A DNA stretch of 64,000 nt from Bacteroidales bacterium. GTDB taxonomy: Bacteria > Bacteroidota > Bacteroidia > Bacteroidales > UBA932. The translations under genes were made by a program, and so were the position numbers. Shown piece by piece: positions 25,473 through 33,685 of this stretch (position 1 is its first letter; every line of letters begins with the position of its first letter). The notes below the pieces were generated by a model. It ran no database searches, was not told the origin of the DNA, and was given only the letters and a program-made list of their open reading frames with translations. The stretch lies in assembly GCA_017626555.1 (NCBI GenBank), contig JAGAIM010000104.1, positions 1 through 64,000 of the forward strand. The letters are read 5' to 3'.

Positions 25473-25992
25473 CAATCAGAATGACACCGCCAGCAAGTTC
25501 AGCCTTTGACTTGTAACGGTTGCCGAACACATTGCCGATATATACTCCTGCAGCAGAGAAGATTGCGGTGGTGAATCCTATCATTAAGACTGCAGTCCAT
25601 ATATTTACTTTAAGGAATGCGAAGGAAACACCTATTGCAAGAGCATCTATACTTGTCGCCACCGCCATTGCAAGCATAGTCCTGAACGAGAAATCAGGAT
25701 CGACAGTGCAGCATTCCTCTTTACCGGATGCTTCTTTCAACATATTGCCACCGATGACCGCAAGAAGAACAAATGCAATCCAATGATCGACAGTTGAAAC
25801 GAAATCCGCAAAACTCACTCCGAGAAAATAGCCTGCAAGCGGCATAAGAGCCTGAAAACCACCGAACCACAAGGCCGTGAGTCCGGCCTGTGAAGGACGG
25901 ACCTTACAGATGGACAGTCCTTTGCAGACCGAGACTGCAAAAGCATCCATCGACACACCGACAGCAATTACAAGAAGTTCCCAAAATCCCAT
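25429..25992 (-). CDS. mntP: Manganese efflux pump MntP
   Basis: A 187-residue, six-helix membrane protein of the MntP (DUF204) family, exporting Mn2+. Both inverted halves carry the conserved Asp motif: VGVSMDAFAVSVCKGL near the N-terminus and AVATSIDALAIGVSFAF in the second half, plus IGFTTAIFSAAGVYIGN. It is the last gene of the holA operon, 4 bp after the 5'-nucleotidase gene. No yybP-ykoY-type riboswitch is visible ahead of it, as it lacks its own leader. Confidence 0.93.
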   Translation of the reverse strand: MGFWELLVIAVGVSMDAFAVSVCKGLSICKVRPSQAGLTALWFGGFQALMPLAGYFLGVSFADFVSTVDHWIAFVLLAVIGGNMLKEASGKEECCTVDPDFSFRTMLAMAVATSIDALAIGVSFAFLKVNIWTAVLMIGFTTAIFSAAGVYIGNVFGNRYKSKAELAGGVILIVMGVKILLDHTILA

Positions 25993-25996
25993 AAGT

Positions 25997-26806
25997 TTAG
26001 AATTCCACAGTAAGTTGTCCGAGATTCAGGCCCCACTTCCAGTTCTGAACCACAATGACATCTTTACCATCAAGGTCCTTGACCATCTGTTTCTTATGCA
26101 GAAGGGTATGCGAATGTCCACCTACTATAAGATCGACATTACGTGTCCTGGAAGCAAGATCCTTATCCTGTCCATAGCCGAGGTGCGAAAGACAGATAAC
26201 CATATCACAATTCTTATCGTTCTTAAGGAAAGCGGCGAGTCGATTGACAACTCCGACAGGATCCATATATTCAAGATCATCGGCAATATCACGATCCACA
26301 ACCTCCATTATATCTGTCAGCAGACCTATTACGGCTATCTTCTTACCTGCCTTTCTCACAATTGTATATGGCTTGACAAGATTTTCCAGAGGCGTTCCTT
26401 CGAAATCATAATTGGCGCATACGACATTGCTCTTGAGATTCTTAAGGCGACGGGCAAGTTCCGGAATACCGTTATCGAACTCGTGATTGCCAAGAGTGAC
26501 GACATCAAATTCAAGAGCATTCAGAACATCGATTTCAATATTTCCCCCAAGTTCGGTGAAATAAGAGGTACCCTGACTGAAATCGCCGGCGTGAAGAAGA
26601 AGGACATTCCTCTTTCCGTCTGCACACCTGATGCTATCGATACAGGCAGCCTGCTCTATCACGCCTCCCCTTCCGGCATATTCCCCCGAGCGCTGCGGGT
26701 CGATATGGCTGTGAGTATCATTAAGATGAAGTATGGTCAGATTCTGCGCACCCAGCGCAAATGAAGCCAATGCAGCAAGCGTTGCCGCTAATACACGTTT
26801 CATCAT
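25997..26806 (-). CDS. Metallophosphatase half of a split 5'-nucleotidase
   Basis: A 269-residue exported protein (signal peptide to about ALGAQ) equal to the N-terminal calcineurin-like domain of UshA-type 5'-nucleotidases. Metal-binding motifs are LNDTHSHI, LHAGDFSQG, LGNHEFDNG, VCLSHLGYGQD and VGGHSHTLL. It ends right after this domain, where UshA would continue into its nucleotide-binding C-terminal domain; that domain is encoded by the preceding gene (4-bp ATGA overlap). The pair probably hydrolyses nucleotides or cyclic phosphodiesters in the periplasm as a two-chain enzyme. Confidence 0.88.
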   Translation of the reverse strand: MMKRVLAATLAALASFALGAQNLTILHLNDTHSHIDPQRSGEYAGRGGVIEQAACIDSIRCADGKRNVLLLHAGDFSQGTSYFTELGGNIEIDVLNALEFDVVTLGNHEFDNGIPELARRLKNLKSNVVCANYDFEGTPLENLVKPYTIVRKAGKKIAVIGLLTDIMEVVDRDIADDLEYMDPVGVVNRLAAFLKNDKNCDMVICLSHLGYGQDKDLASRTRNVDLIVGGHSHTLLHKKQMVKDLDGKDVIVVQNWKWGLNLGQLTVEF

Positions 26807-27648
26807 CTTCTATCCTCCATATCTTTTATCAAGACACGTCCGTCCTTACTGTAACTTATAGGTCTGCCTGCCTCTGTCTCCGAATATACATACTCAAGAA
26901 CCGCATCAATAATATCTTCATCCTCAAATACAGTGATGGAAACAGCATTCTGCCCAAGATTCAGACCATCACCGCCTGCAAGAAGGAAGGATATCGTGGC
27001 AAGCCCATAAATCTTTTCATCATCTATCGGCTTTCCCCCGATCTCCGCAGAAACGAGTCTGCCGCCTTCAGCCACGACTCTGACTCCTCCAAGCACCTGG
27101 AAACGTCCTGCTGCCATTTCTTCAAGAATCTGCCTTATCTGTTTTCCGGTATGCTCGACATAAACGAGTTGGTTCTTGAAAGGAAACATAGATAACATAT
27201 CATCAAGGATGATGTCACCCTGAGGCATATCGACACGGATACCTCCGAAATTGGCAATGCCTACATCCACTTTCTTCCCGGCAAGTTTCTCTGTCCTGGC
27301 CATCAACAGATCGACGAACCAATCTGACAAAGCGCTTTCCGGATACTCCACAGACATAGCCTCAGATGAATATCCGATGACATCCTTTACCCTGGACATA
27401 TCAGGTTGGGCATCAATAACAATACCTGCTACCTTGGCAACGGATGACTTCCGGGCATACTTCTTACCATTAGGAGCGATATATATCCCTTTTTCGAATA
27501 CACCCAAAGCCTCAGCGACATTATCCTTGGACGGGGAGATACATCCTGTTCTGCTCCCGTCCATAGCGATATGTTTCCATTCATATTCCTGCGAGTGCGC
27601 TTCAGTCATAATCGCAACCAAAGCCACAAGCATCATAAGTCTTTTCAT
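26803..27648 (-). CDS. 5'-nucleotidase C-terminal (substrate-binding) domain protein
   Basis: A 281-residue exported protein. The start at 27648 gives a good signal peptide (MKRLMMLVALVAIMTEAHSQ). After about 60 residues comes the UshA C-terminal domain: VGIANFGGIRVDMPQGDI, DDMLSMFPFKNQLVYVEHTG and ISFLLAGGDGLNL, the aromatic and Gly-rich parts that hold the nucleoside. No metallophosphatase motifs are present. It is encoded before the catalytic half, which is the reverse of domain order in UshA. Its ATG lies 3 bp upstream of the permease stop position, so the two overlap only through the longer unused start. Confidence 0.86.
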   Translation of the reverse strand: MKRLMMLVALVAIMTEAHSQEYEWKHIAMDGSRTGCISPSKDNVAEALGVFEKGIYIAPNGKKYARKSSVAKVAGIVIDAQPDMSRVKDVIGYSSEAMSVEYPESALSDWFVDLLMARTEKLAGKKVDVGIANFGGIRVDMPQGDIILDDMLSMFPFKNQLVYVEHTGKQIRQILEEMAAGRFQVLGGVRVVAEGGRLVSAEIGGKPIDDEKIYGLATISFLLAGGDGLNLGQNAVSITVFEDEDIIDAVLEYVYSETEAGRPISYSKDGRVLIKDMEDRR

Positions 27649-27650
27649 AA

Positions 27651-29012
27651 TCAGTTCTGTCTGAGCCATTTCCAAAGGTCCTTGAAAGTAGTCTTCTTGC
27701 CAAACATAAGAATTCCGATCTTATATATCTTGGCAGAAGCCCATCCGCAGAGAACGAATGTGGCAACGAGAAGGGCTATTGACAAGGCCAGTTCCCATCC
27801 CGGAACACCGAACGGTATCCTCGCCAGCATCACTATCGGCGACGTGAAAGGAATCATCGAGCCCCACCATACAACAGGGCTGTCAGGTGCATTGAAAGCA
27901 TATAATGCGATGAAGAAAGCAAGAAGAAGAGGGATGGTCACAGGCATCTGCAACTGATTGGTATCTGCCTCGTTCTCCACCGCAGATCCGATAGCCGCGA
28001 AGAAAGACGCATAGAGAAGATATCCGAGTGCAAAATAAATGATGAATGCAAGAACCATCTGCGCCCAATTGATATCTCTAAGAGTACTGAGAACGGCACC
28101 AAGGCCTTCCTCCTCCTGCATTGCCTGAGTCATTTCTGCAACATCCACTCCACCCATCTGAGCCGTCATATCCATCATCTGCTCAGTCTGAGCCGGATCT
28201 CCCATAATGGAATCAAAGCCCACAAAAGCCGAGAATCCGCCGACAAGCACAAGTGTAAGCACAATCCACAGGAAGAACTGAGTAAGTGCCACACAGGCAA
28301 CTCCAATGATCTTTCCGAACATAAGTTCCGTCGCCTTGACAGAAGATACCAGCACCTCGACAACACGGCTGGCCTTCTCTTCGATGACGCTTTGCATAAC
28401 CATTCCTGAGAACATTGCAATGAACATATAGATGATGATTGAAAGAATCATCGAAATGATCATATACACTTCTGATGAAGTGATCTTTTCCTCTCCAGAC
28501 TCGTCAAGGGTATATGTCGCTATCGACACATCAGCCTTCACATCCTCCAGGATCTGCTTCAGATCGGATATCTCGTATTGAGCAAGACGATAGTCCTCGA
28601 CGGCATCATTTACCTTCGAACGTACCCCTTCCTTCAATTCCATACTGAGAGGCTTCTCCGAATATGAAGCCACGGTCACAGTCCTTTCGAGAGAATCTAT
28701 CGGAGATATCACAACAAGGACATCAAGACCGAGTTCCTCGAATTTGACCTTCATACTATCGACAGGTTCAGCAGAATAATCGGTATAATCAACAGCCTCG
28801 TCATCAACAAGATACGGCATAACAATACCTGATTGATCGACCACAGCGACCTTCTTTCCGCTGTCCTTTGCCATAAACATAATCACACTTGGGAGTATGC
28901 ACATAGCAGCAAAGAATATCGGTACAAGGAAAGTGGTGAGAAGGAAAGACTTCTTCTTTACACGGGTCAGATATTCACGTGAAATTATTGTAGAAATATT
29001 TCTGAGTTTCAT
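27651..29012 (-). CDS. ABC-2 type exporter permease (NatB/YhaP-like)
   Basis: A 453-residue permease with one N-terminal helix (FLLTTFLVPIFFAAMCILPSV), a long extracytoplasmic loop of about 150 residues, and five or six C-terminal helices including IISMILSIIIYMFIAMFSGM and ALGYLLYASFFAAIG. The motif IEEKASRVVEVLVSSVKATE is characteristic of NatB-type permeases. With the ATPase encoded 3 bp upstream it should form a Na+ or drug exporter complex. It belongs to the holA operon. Confidence 0.9.
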   Translation of the reverse strand: MKLRNISTIISREYLTRVKKKSFLLTTFLVPIFFAAMCILPSVIMFMAKDSGKKVAVVDQSGIVMPYLVDDEAVDYTDYSAEPVDSMKVKFEELGLDVLVVISPIDSLERTVTVASYSEKPLSMELKEGVRSKVNDAVEDYRLAQYEISDLKQILEDVKADVSIATYTLDESGEEKITSSEVYMIISMILSIIIYMFIAMFSGMVMQSVIEEKASRVVEVLVSSVKATELMFGKIIGVACVALTQFFLWIVLTLVLVGGFSAFVGFDSIMGDPAQTEQMMDMTAQMGGVDVAEMTQAMQEEEGLGAVLSTLRDINWAQMVLAFIIYFALGYLLYASFFAAIGSAVENEADTNQLQMPVTIPLLLAFFIALYAFNAPDSPVVWWGSMIPFTSPIVMLARIPFGVPGWELALSIALLVATFVLCGWASAKIYKIGILMFGKKTTFKDLWKWLRQN

Positions 29013-29015
29013 ACG

Positions 29016-29927
29016 CTATGCCTCCTCTGTTACAAGTTTAATGAATATATCGTTCATTCTAGGAACCAGTTCCTTGAAAGAATTTACTGTCACATTCTGA
29101 GCAATTATCTCCTTAAGAGCACGATTACCGTCAGTATCACCTTCCAGAGCCAGAACAGCAGTATGACGGCCGGCATCATCCTGATCGGAAAGAACGCTGA
29201 ACACGCCCGGTACAGAATCCAGATGGCCTCCTGTATAGATAAGTTCAACATTATTGTTTCCATACTTGTGACGGATCTCGTCAACTCCTCCAGTGATGAC
29301 TACGCGAGATTTGTTGATAAGAGCGATATTGTCACAAAGTTCCTCCACAGACTCCATATTATGGGTAGAAAGTATGATTGTCGCACCTTCCTGCTTTAGC
29401 CTGAGGATTTCCTCACGGATGATCTGTGCATTCACAGGGTCAAATCCGGAAAACGGCTCATCCAAAATAAGAAGCGAAGGCTTGTGAACCACCGTCGTGA
29501 TGAACTGCACCTTCTGAGCCATACCCTTTGAAAGTTCCTCCACCTTCTTGTTCCACCAACTCTCAATTCCGAATCTTACAAACCATTTCTTAAGTTCCTG
29601 CGCAGCCTCTCTCGAACTCATACCCTTCAGACGGGCAAAATACATCGCCTGCTCTCCGACTTTCATCTTACGATACAGTCCGCGCTCTTCTGGAAGATAT
29701 CCGATCTTCTCAACATCATCCTGAGTGATAGGACGGCCGTCAAACAGCACCTCTCCCCCATTAGGGATGGTAATCCTGTTTATAATACGTATAAGAGTGG
29801 TCTTGCCGGCACCGTTTGGACCTAGCAAGCCGAAAATCTTTCCTTCCGGAATGTCAACCGAAACCTTGTCAAGAGCCACCTTTTCACCGAAACTCTTGCA
29901 TACATTCTTACATTGAATCAATCCCAT
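29016..29927 (-). CDS. ABC transporter ATP-binding protein (NatA-like)
   Basis: A 303-residue ATPase. Walker A is GPNGAGKT (about residues 35-42), signature motif LSKGMAQKVQ, Walker B LLILDEPFSGFDP, switch His in ILSTHNMES. The C-terminal 80 residues form the extra domain seen in NatA/YhaQ-type exporters. It energises the permease encoded 3 bp downstream. The gene follows holA by 3 bp, so it has no promoter of its own. Confidence 0.94.
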   Translation of the reverse strand: MGLIQCKNVCKSFGEKVALDKVSVDIPEGKIFGLLGPNGAGKTTLIRIINRITIPNGGEVLFDGRPITQDDVEKIGYLPEERGLYRKMKVGEQAMYFARLKGMSSREAAQELKKWFVRFGIESWWNKKVEELSKGMAQKVQFITTVVHKPSLLILDEPFSGFDPVNAQIIREEILRLKQEGATIILSTHNMESVEELCDNIALINKSRVVITGGVDEIRHKYGNNNVELIYTGGHLDSVPGVFSVLSDQDDAGRHTAVLALEGDTDGNRALKEIIAQNVTVNSFKELVPRMNDIFIKLVTEEA

Positions 29928-29930
29928 ATA

Positions 29931-30971
29931 TTATAAATTTAAAATTCTTGCAGTCAGTTCAACCATCAATTCTGCGGGAGAGGCCTCTCCGACATCTCCG
30001 CCCTTTCCCTTGAAGTCATAATCTTTCAGCAATGCAATCACGGCCATACACTTCCTGACCGGATAATTCCTCACAGCAGTGTCATACTCGCTGAAGAAAT
30101 AAGGATTAACCCCAAGAACCTTCGCCTTCACATCATTTGCCGGACGCGGATTCTTCTGCAGAAGGGCTCCATACTTCAATACCTTATAAAAATAGGCAAA
30201 CATCGCGCTGACAGCCATAGGCATCGCAAATTTAGCCGACGAACCTATATATGCCGCAACACGTAAAGCCTTTGCCGAATCCTTATATGCCAAAAGTTTG
30301 TTGAGTTCGAAAATACTGAACTGACGGCTTATGCCCACATTCTTCTCTATATCCTCCGCACTGACCTCTCTAACATCCTCAGGAAGATTCTTCAACATCT
30401 TCTCTGTCTCAATAGCAATCTTGTTCAGATCAGTGCCGGCGTGCTCTGCAAGAAGAGCAGCAGCATCAGGCGCTATCTTCAAGCCTCTGTTCTGATAGAA
30501 CATCGAGATCCATTTAGGCATCTCATAGTCTCTTAATGCCTGGGAATCCACGACAACACCGACCTTGGCCACAGTCTTATACAGCGACTTCCTCTTATCT
30601 GCCGATGCACCGTGCATAGCAAGAACGAGAACAGTGGATTCAAGAGGCTTCTGGCAATAGACCGCCAACTCCTCTATACCCTTCATCATTTGAGCCTCCT
30701 TCACGACAACCAGTTGACGCTCGGCAAACATAGGATAACGTCTCGCAGCAGTGATGATGGCCTCAGCATTCACATCCGCGCCATAACAGACTGTCTGATT
30801 GAAATCCCTCTCGCTCTCATCGAGGCAATATTCCATTATCGCATCGCAGACCATATCAACATAATACGGTTCATCGCCCATCAGGAGATAGACGGGCTTG
30901 AATACCCCGTTGCGAGCATCCCTTACGATTTCCCTGCAAAGGGAATCTGTCTCTGTAAATCCTTTTGCCAT
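29931..30971 (-). CDS. holA: DNA polymerase III delta subunit
   Basis: A 346-residue clamp-loader delta subunit, which opens the beta clamp during replication. The start at 30971 (MAKGFTETDSLCREI) is favoured by a TATATTTG box about 11 bp upstream of it. Family features are KPVYLLMGDEPYYVDMVCDAI at the N-terminus, the domain II stretch LAEHAGTDLNKIAIETEKML, and a C-terminal domain with RQFSIFELNKLLA. It is the promoter-proximal gene of a six-gene operon (holA, ABC ATPase, permease, split 5'-nucleotidase, mntP). Confidence 0.92.
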   Translation of the reverse strand: MAKGFTETDSLCREIVRDARNGVFKPVYLLMGDEPYYVDMVCDAIMEYCLDESERDFNQTVCYGADVNAEAIITAARRYPMFAERQLVVVKEAQMMKGIEELAVYCQKPLESTVLVLAMHGASADKRKSLYKTVAKVGVVVDSQALRDYEMPKWISMFYQNRGLKIAPDAAALLAEHAGTDLNKIAIETEKMLKNLPEDVREVSAEDIEKNVGISRQFSIFELNKLLAYKDSAKALRVAAYIGSSAKFAMPMAVSAMFAYFYKVLKYGALLQKNPRPANDVKAKVLGVNPYFFSEYDTAVRNYPVRKCMAVIALLKDYDFKGKGGDVGEASPAELMVELTARILNL

Positions 30972-30982
30972 AAGTTTGCAAA

Positions 30983-30990
30983 TATAAGAA
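30983..30990 (-). promoter_or_regulatory. Putative -7 box of the holA operon
   Basis: Minus-strand TATATTTG lies close upstream of the holA ATG, giving an almost leaderless transcript. Exact coordinates are good to a few bases. Confidence 0.4.
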
Positions 30991-31087
30991 TATTTCATCA
31001 AATCACATCAATGAGCGAATTCAGAAGCAGCCTTAAAGCCTGAAAACGAGCGAAATAATTCACTTTCTAAAAATTTTTCAAAATAAA

Positions 31088-31119
31088 ATTGCTGATTCAG
31101 AAATTATTATATACCTTTG
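31088..31119 (+). promoter_or_regulatory. Promoter of the small-peptide and fimbrillin-like operon
   Basis: ATTG at 31088-31091 followed after 20 nt by TACCTTTG (31112-31119), close to the TTTG-N19-TAnnTTTG consensus. It leaves a leader of about 60 nt before the peptide gene. Confidence 0.55.
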
Positions 31120-31186
31120 CCGCTTGTAATTCACACCACACTACACCACACTAAATTTGATAATCACAATCAACATTTATAACATT

Positions 31187-31321
31187 ATGATCAAAAACAC
31201 ATTCAACTACGAATCTCCCGAAGTTAAAGTAACGGAGATTATGGCAGAGGGAGTGCTCTGTCAGTCAGGAGAAGCCGGTGGAGCCGGAAGTTTCGAATTA
31301 TACGAAGAAATAGATTGGTAA
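31187..31321 (+). CDS. 44-residue peptide with an internal double-glycine
   Basis: A short intact gene of 44 codons (ATG at 31187, TAA at 31319). The product begins MIKNTFNYESPEVKVTEIMA and continues with EGVLCQSGEAGGAGSFELYE, ending EIDW. It carries no signal peptide or membrane helix; there is one Cys and a GG after an acidic, amphipathic first half. Similar short proteins with an E-x-E-V-L-C-x-S-G pattern occur in Bacteroidales, usually without function. It has its own promoter and lies 21 bp before the fimbrillin-like gene, so the two are co-transcribed. The GG could be a leader-cleavage site for a peptidase-containing exporter, but none is in the window (inference). Confidence 0.72.
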   Translation: MIKNTFNYESPEVKVTEIMAEGVLCQSGEAGGAGSFELYEEIDW

Positions 31322-31342
31322 AACTGTAAAATAGGAAACATT

Positions 31343-33271
31343 ATGAAAAGATTATATTCATACGTATTTGCAGCGATTGCCATTCTTTCCGCTGCTTCTT
31401 GCCAAAAGGAAATAGCAAATATGCCAGAAACGGAGAACAATGCCGAAGCATTCACTTTCGTTGCTGAGCGTGAAGTATCAACTAAAACTGTTCTCGTTGA
31501 CGAAGTCAAGACTTACTGGACACCTGGTGACGTAGTTTCAGCATTCGACAGCAACGGAAAAGCAAAAGAATTCAGCGCTTGGAATGTAGCGAATCCAAGT
31601 GAGGCACTTGCAGAAAACTCAGCAGCAGCATTCTTCTACTGCCCATCATTCTCTATTCCACAAGACCTTACCATACACGCTATTTATCCAGCAAAGGAAG
31701 GCGCTACTCTTGGCGCAGATGGTGTTATAGGAATCCTCAGAATCGCTGGCACGCAGACTGCTGTAGCAGGTAGTTTCGATCCAACTTGTGCGGTAGCCTA
31801 CGCAAAAGGCATTGTTGAAAGCCCAACAACTCCTCCAACTCTTACCTTCACAAATATTCACTCACTCGTAAAGTTCACAATCGGTGGTGACAAAGCACCA
31901 GAAAAGGTTGTACTCACAAACGGTGGACAGAGAAATATTGCCGGTCAGTTTACATATAATACAACAACTGGAGCGATTGGCCAGAATCCTGATATGGGAG
32001 CAAAGGTTATCAATCTTACACCAGCAGAAGGCGAGTCATTCGTTGTTGGCGAGACATATTACATTGCAGTTATAGGTGGTGGAAACTTTGCAGACATAAC
32101 TCTTGCTTTTGACGACACAGTAGTAAAGACAGTTGCAGGTGCCAAATATGCCAATAAGAATGTAAATAATAACTTCTTGAACCAAATCATTAACTTTGGT
32201 ACTGTACAGTTCCCAGTAGAAGAGCCAGAACCAGAGCCAGTTGAAACACCATTCGACCTCGACCGCGTAGCAGCATACTATTCAAACGGAACATCTGCTT
32301 GGTGCAGTTTCATCCCAGGTATCTCAAACCGCACGATGGCTTCAGACGGAAAGTATGTATATCTCCAGTCATCTGAGGGTACTCCAAAGATTTATGCAGT
32401 TGAGGTAGCATCTCTCCTTGCCGGAGCAGAGACACCGACCTATAAAGCCCTCTCTACAACTAATATTAGCGGTGGAACACACGCAGTATCTACTCTACGA
32501 TGCATTCCTAACGAGGCCGGCGACCCTATTCTCATAGCGACTAATCTCGCTGTTAACGAAAACGAAAACCTCAACATATATGCATATCCAAATGGCACAG
32601 ACGCAGATCCAGTTCTCTTCCACGCATACAGATGGGACGGAGTCGCTAATGTATCTGATTGGAGAAGATACGGTGACAGAATTTCTGTATCAGGAACTTG
32701 GCAGAACGGTTCTATTTGGGTAGCATCTCAGAACGGCACAAAAGTTATGGCATTCCATATTGAAAATGGTGCGACAGATGCTTCTAAGAGAGAGTACTGT
32801 TGGTTCGACACTTTTGCAGGAGGTTTGGCTGAGGCAACAATTTATCCTGGTGGTAAAGAGGCAATTGTAACAACATCAACAACGGCTGGTTTCTGGACTC
32901 CAAATGCCAATGGAGAAAAGCATAATGGTGGCAACTGGCCTAAGTGGGATGCTGTGAAACAAGTATCTGCTCTCAATGGAGCATTCAGTTTCCAATTCTT
33001 CTCATTCGATGGAAAGGACTATATTGCATACGTACAACTTAAAGATAATACACACGCAAACCTCGTTGTTGTAGAAGATAAGGGTAGTTTTGAGGCTTCA
33101 CTTACTTCAACTAAACTATTCGAACTTCCTCTTTATGAGGGTGACGCAGCGTCTTGTGCAGCAGGAAACACATACGGTGACTGTGCTATAGTTACTATCA
33201 ACGAGAAGCCTCATATCGTAGCAATGATGCAGGGTGGTGGACTCTCAATTTTCGAGATCAAGTCTAAATAA
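31343..33271 (+). CDS. Fimbrillin-like lipoprotein with C-terminal propeller-like domain
   Basis: A 642-residue lipoprotein (lipobox SAASC, Cys20). Residues about 30-300 fit the fimbrillin/Mfa-like pattern: STKTVLVDEVKTYWTPGDVV, ATLGADGVIGI and later VNNNFLNQIINFG. A Pro/Glu linker (PVEEPEPEPVETP, about residue 295) leads to about 330 residues of beta-rich repeats (MASDGKYVYLQSS, RYGDRISVSGTWQNGSIWVA) that look like a propeller related to DUF4623-type domains. It is probably surface exposed. Codon use is more A/T-ending and CCA/GCA-rich than in neighbours, which fits high expression or transfer. A strong terminator follows. Confidence 0.8.
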   Translation: MKRLYSYVFAAIAILSAASCQKEIANMPETENNAEAFTFVAEREVSTKTVLVDEVKTYWTPGDVVSAFDSNGKAKEFSAWNVANPSEALAENSAAAFFYCPSFSIPQDLTIHAIYPAKEGATLGADGVIGILRIAGTQTAVAGSFDPTCAVAYAKGIVESPTTPPTLTFTNIHSLVKFTIGGDKAPEKVVLTNGGQRNIAGQFTYNTTTGAIGQNPDMGAKVINLTPAEGESFVVGETYYIAVIGGGNFADITLAFDDTVVKTVAGAKYANKNVNNNFLNQIINFGTVQFPVEEPEPEPVETPFDLDRVAAYYSNGTSAWCSFIPGISNRTMASDGKYVYLQSSEGTPKIYAVEVASLLAGAETPTYKALSTTNISGGTHAVSTLRCIPNEAGDPILIATNLAVNENENLNIYAYPNGTDADPVLFHAYRWDGVANVSDWRRYGDRISVSGTWQNGSIWVASQNGTKVMAFHIENGATDASKREYCWFDTFAGGLAEATIYPGGKEAIVTTSTTAGFWTPNANGEKHNGGNWPKWDAVKQVSALNGAFSFQFFSFDGKDYIAYVQLKDNTHANLVVVEDKGSFEASLTSTKLFELPLYEGDAASCAAGNTYGDCAIVTINEKPHIVAMMQGGGLSIFEIKSK

Positions 33272-33296
33272 TCACTCCTAATACACAATATTAGTC

Positions 33297-33328
33297 AAAG
33301 AACACCGGCTCACCGGTGTTCTTTTTTT
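33297..33328 (+). terminator. Strong intrinsic terminator after the fimbrillin-like gene
   Basis: A 12-bp perfect stem (AAAGAACACCGG with CCGGTGTTCTTT), a CTCA loop and seven T residues, 25 bp after the stop codon. This is the clearest rho-independent terminator in the window. Confidence 0.9.
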
Positions 33329-33685
33329 GGTATCAGCCCAACTTGAACTGCCACGACGCAAACGTAATACTCGCTATATCAGCGTAACAAAATCAGAATC
33401 TATCAATAAGTAATCCAGCACTTCAATCTGCTACCATAACTATCAGTAGCAATCTGTGGCAATTGGCACCCGTACTATATTTTATGCACTTGCCTGACAT
33501 AAAAAAAGTTAAACGAGGATAAAAAAAAGAAAAAGTTTACATTAAAAAAGACAAAACATTGAATGTGAGTATTGAAATTTCTTGATTTTTTGCTCAATTT
33601 TGTCAGCAAGGGAGAGAGCATAGCACATAGCATATAAGTTTTTAATGGCCGTACCGGCTTATGTTTAACCTCAAACAAAATTTAT
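33329..33685. other. Gene-free stretch upstream of the PD-(D/E)XK protein
   Basis: These 357 bp contain no convincing gene on either strand. The second half is A/T-rich with runs of A (about 33500-33550) and ends with CATATAAGTTTTTAATGGCC and a GGCC-rich short palindrome just before the next gene. No clear TAnnTTTG box was found. Confidence 0.5.

Noticed and set aside
25429..25992. yybP-ykoY manganese riboswitch ahead of mntP
   Set aside because: There are only 4 bp between mntP and the preceding gene, leaving no room for a riboswitch.
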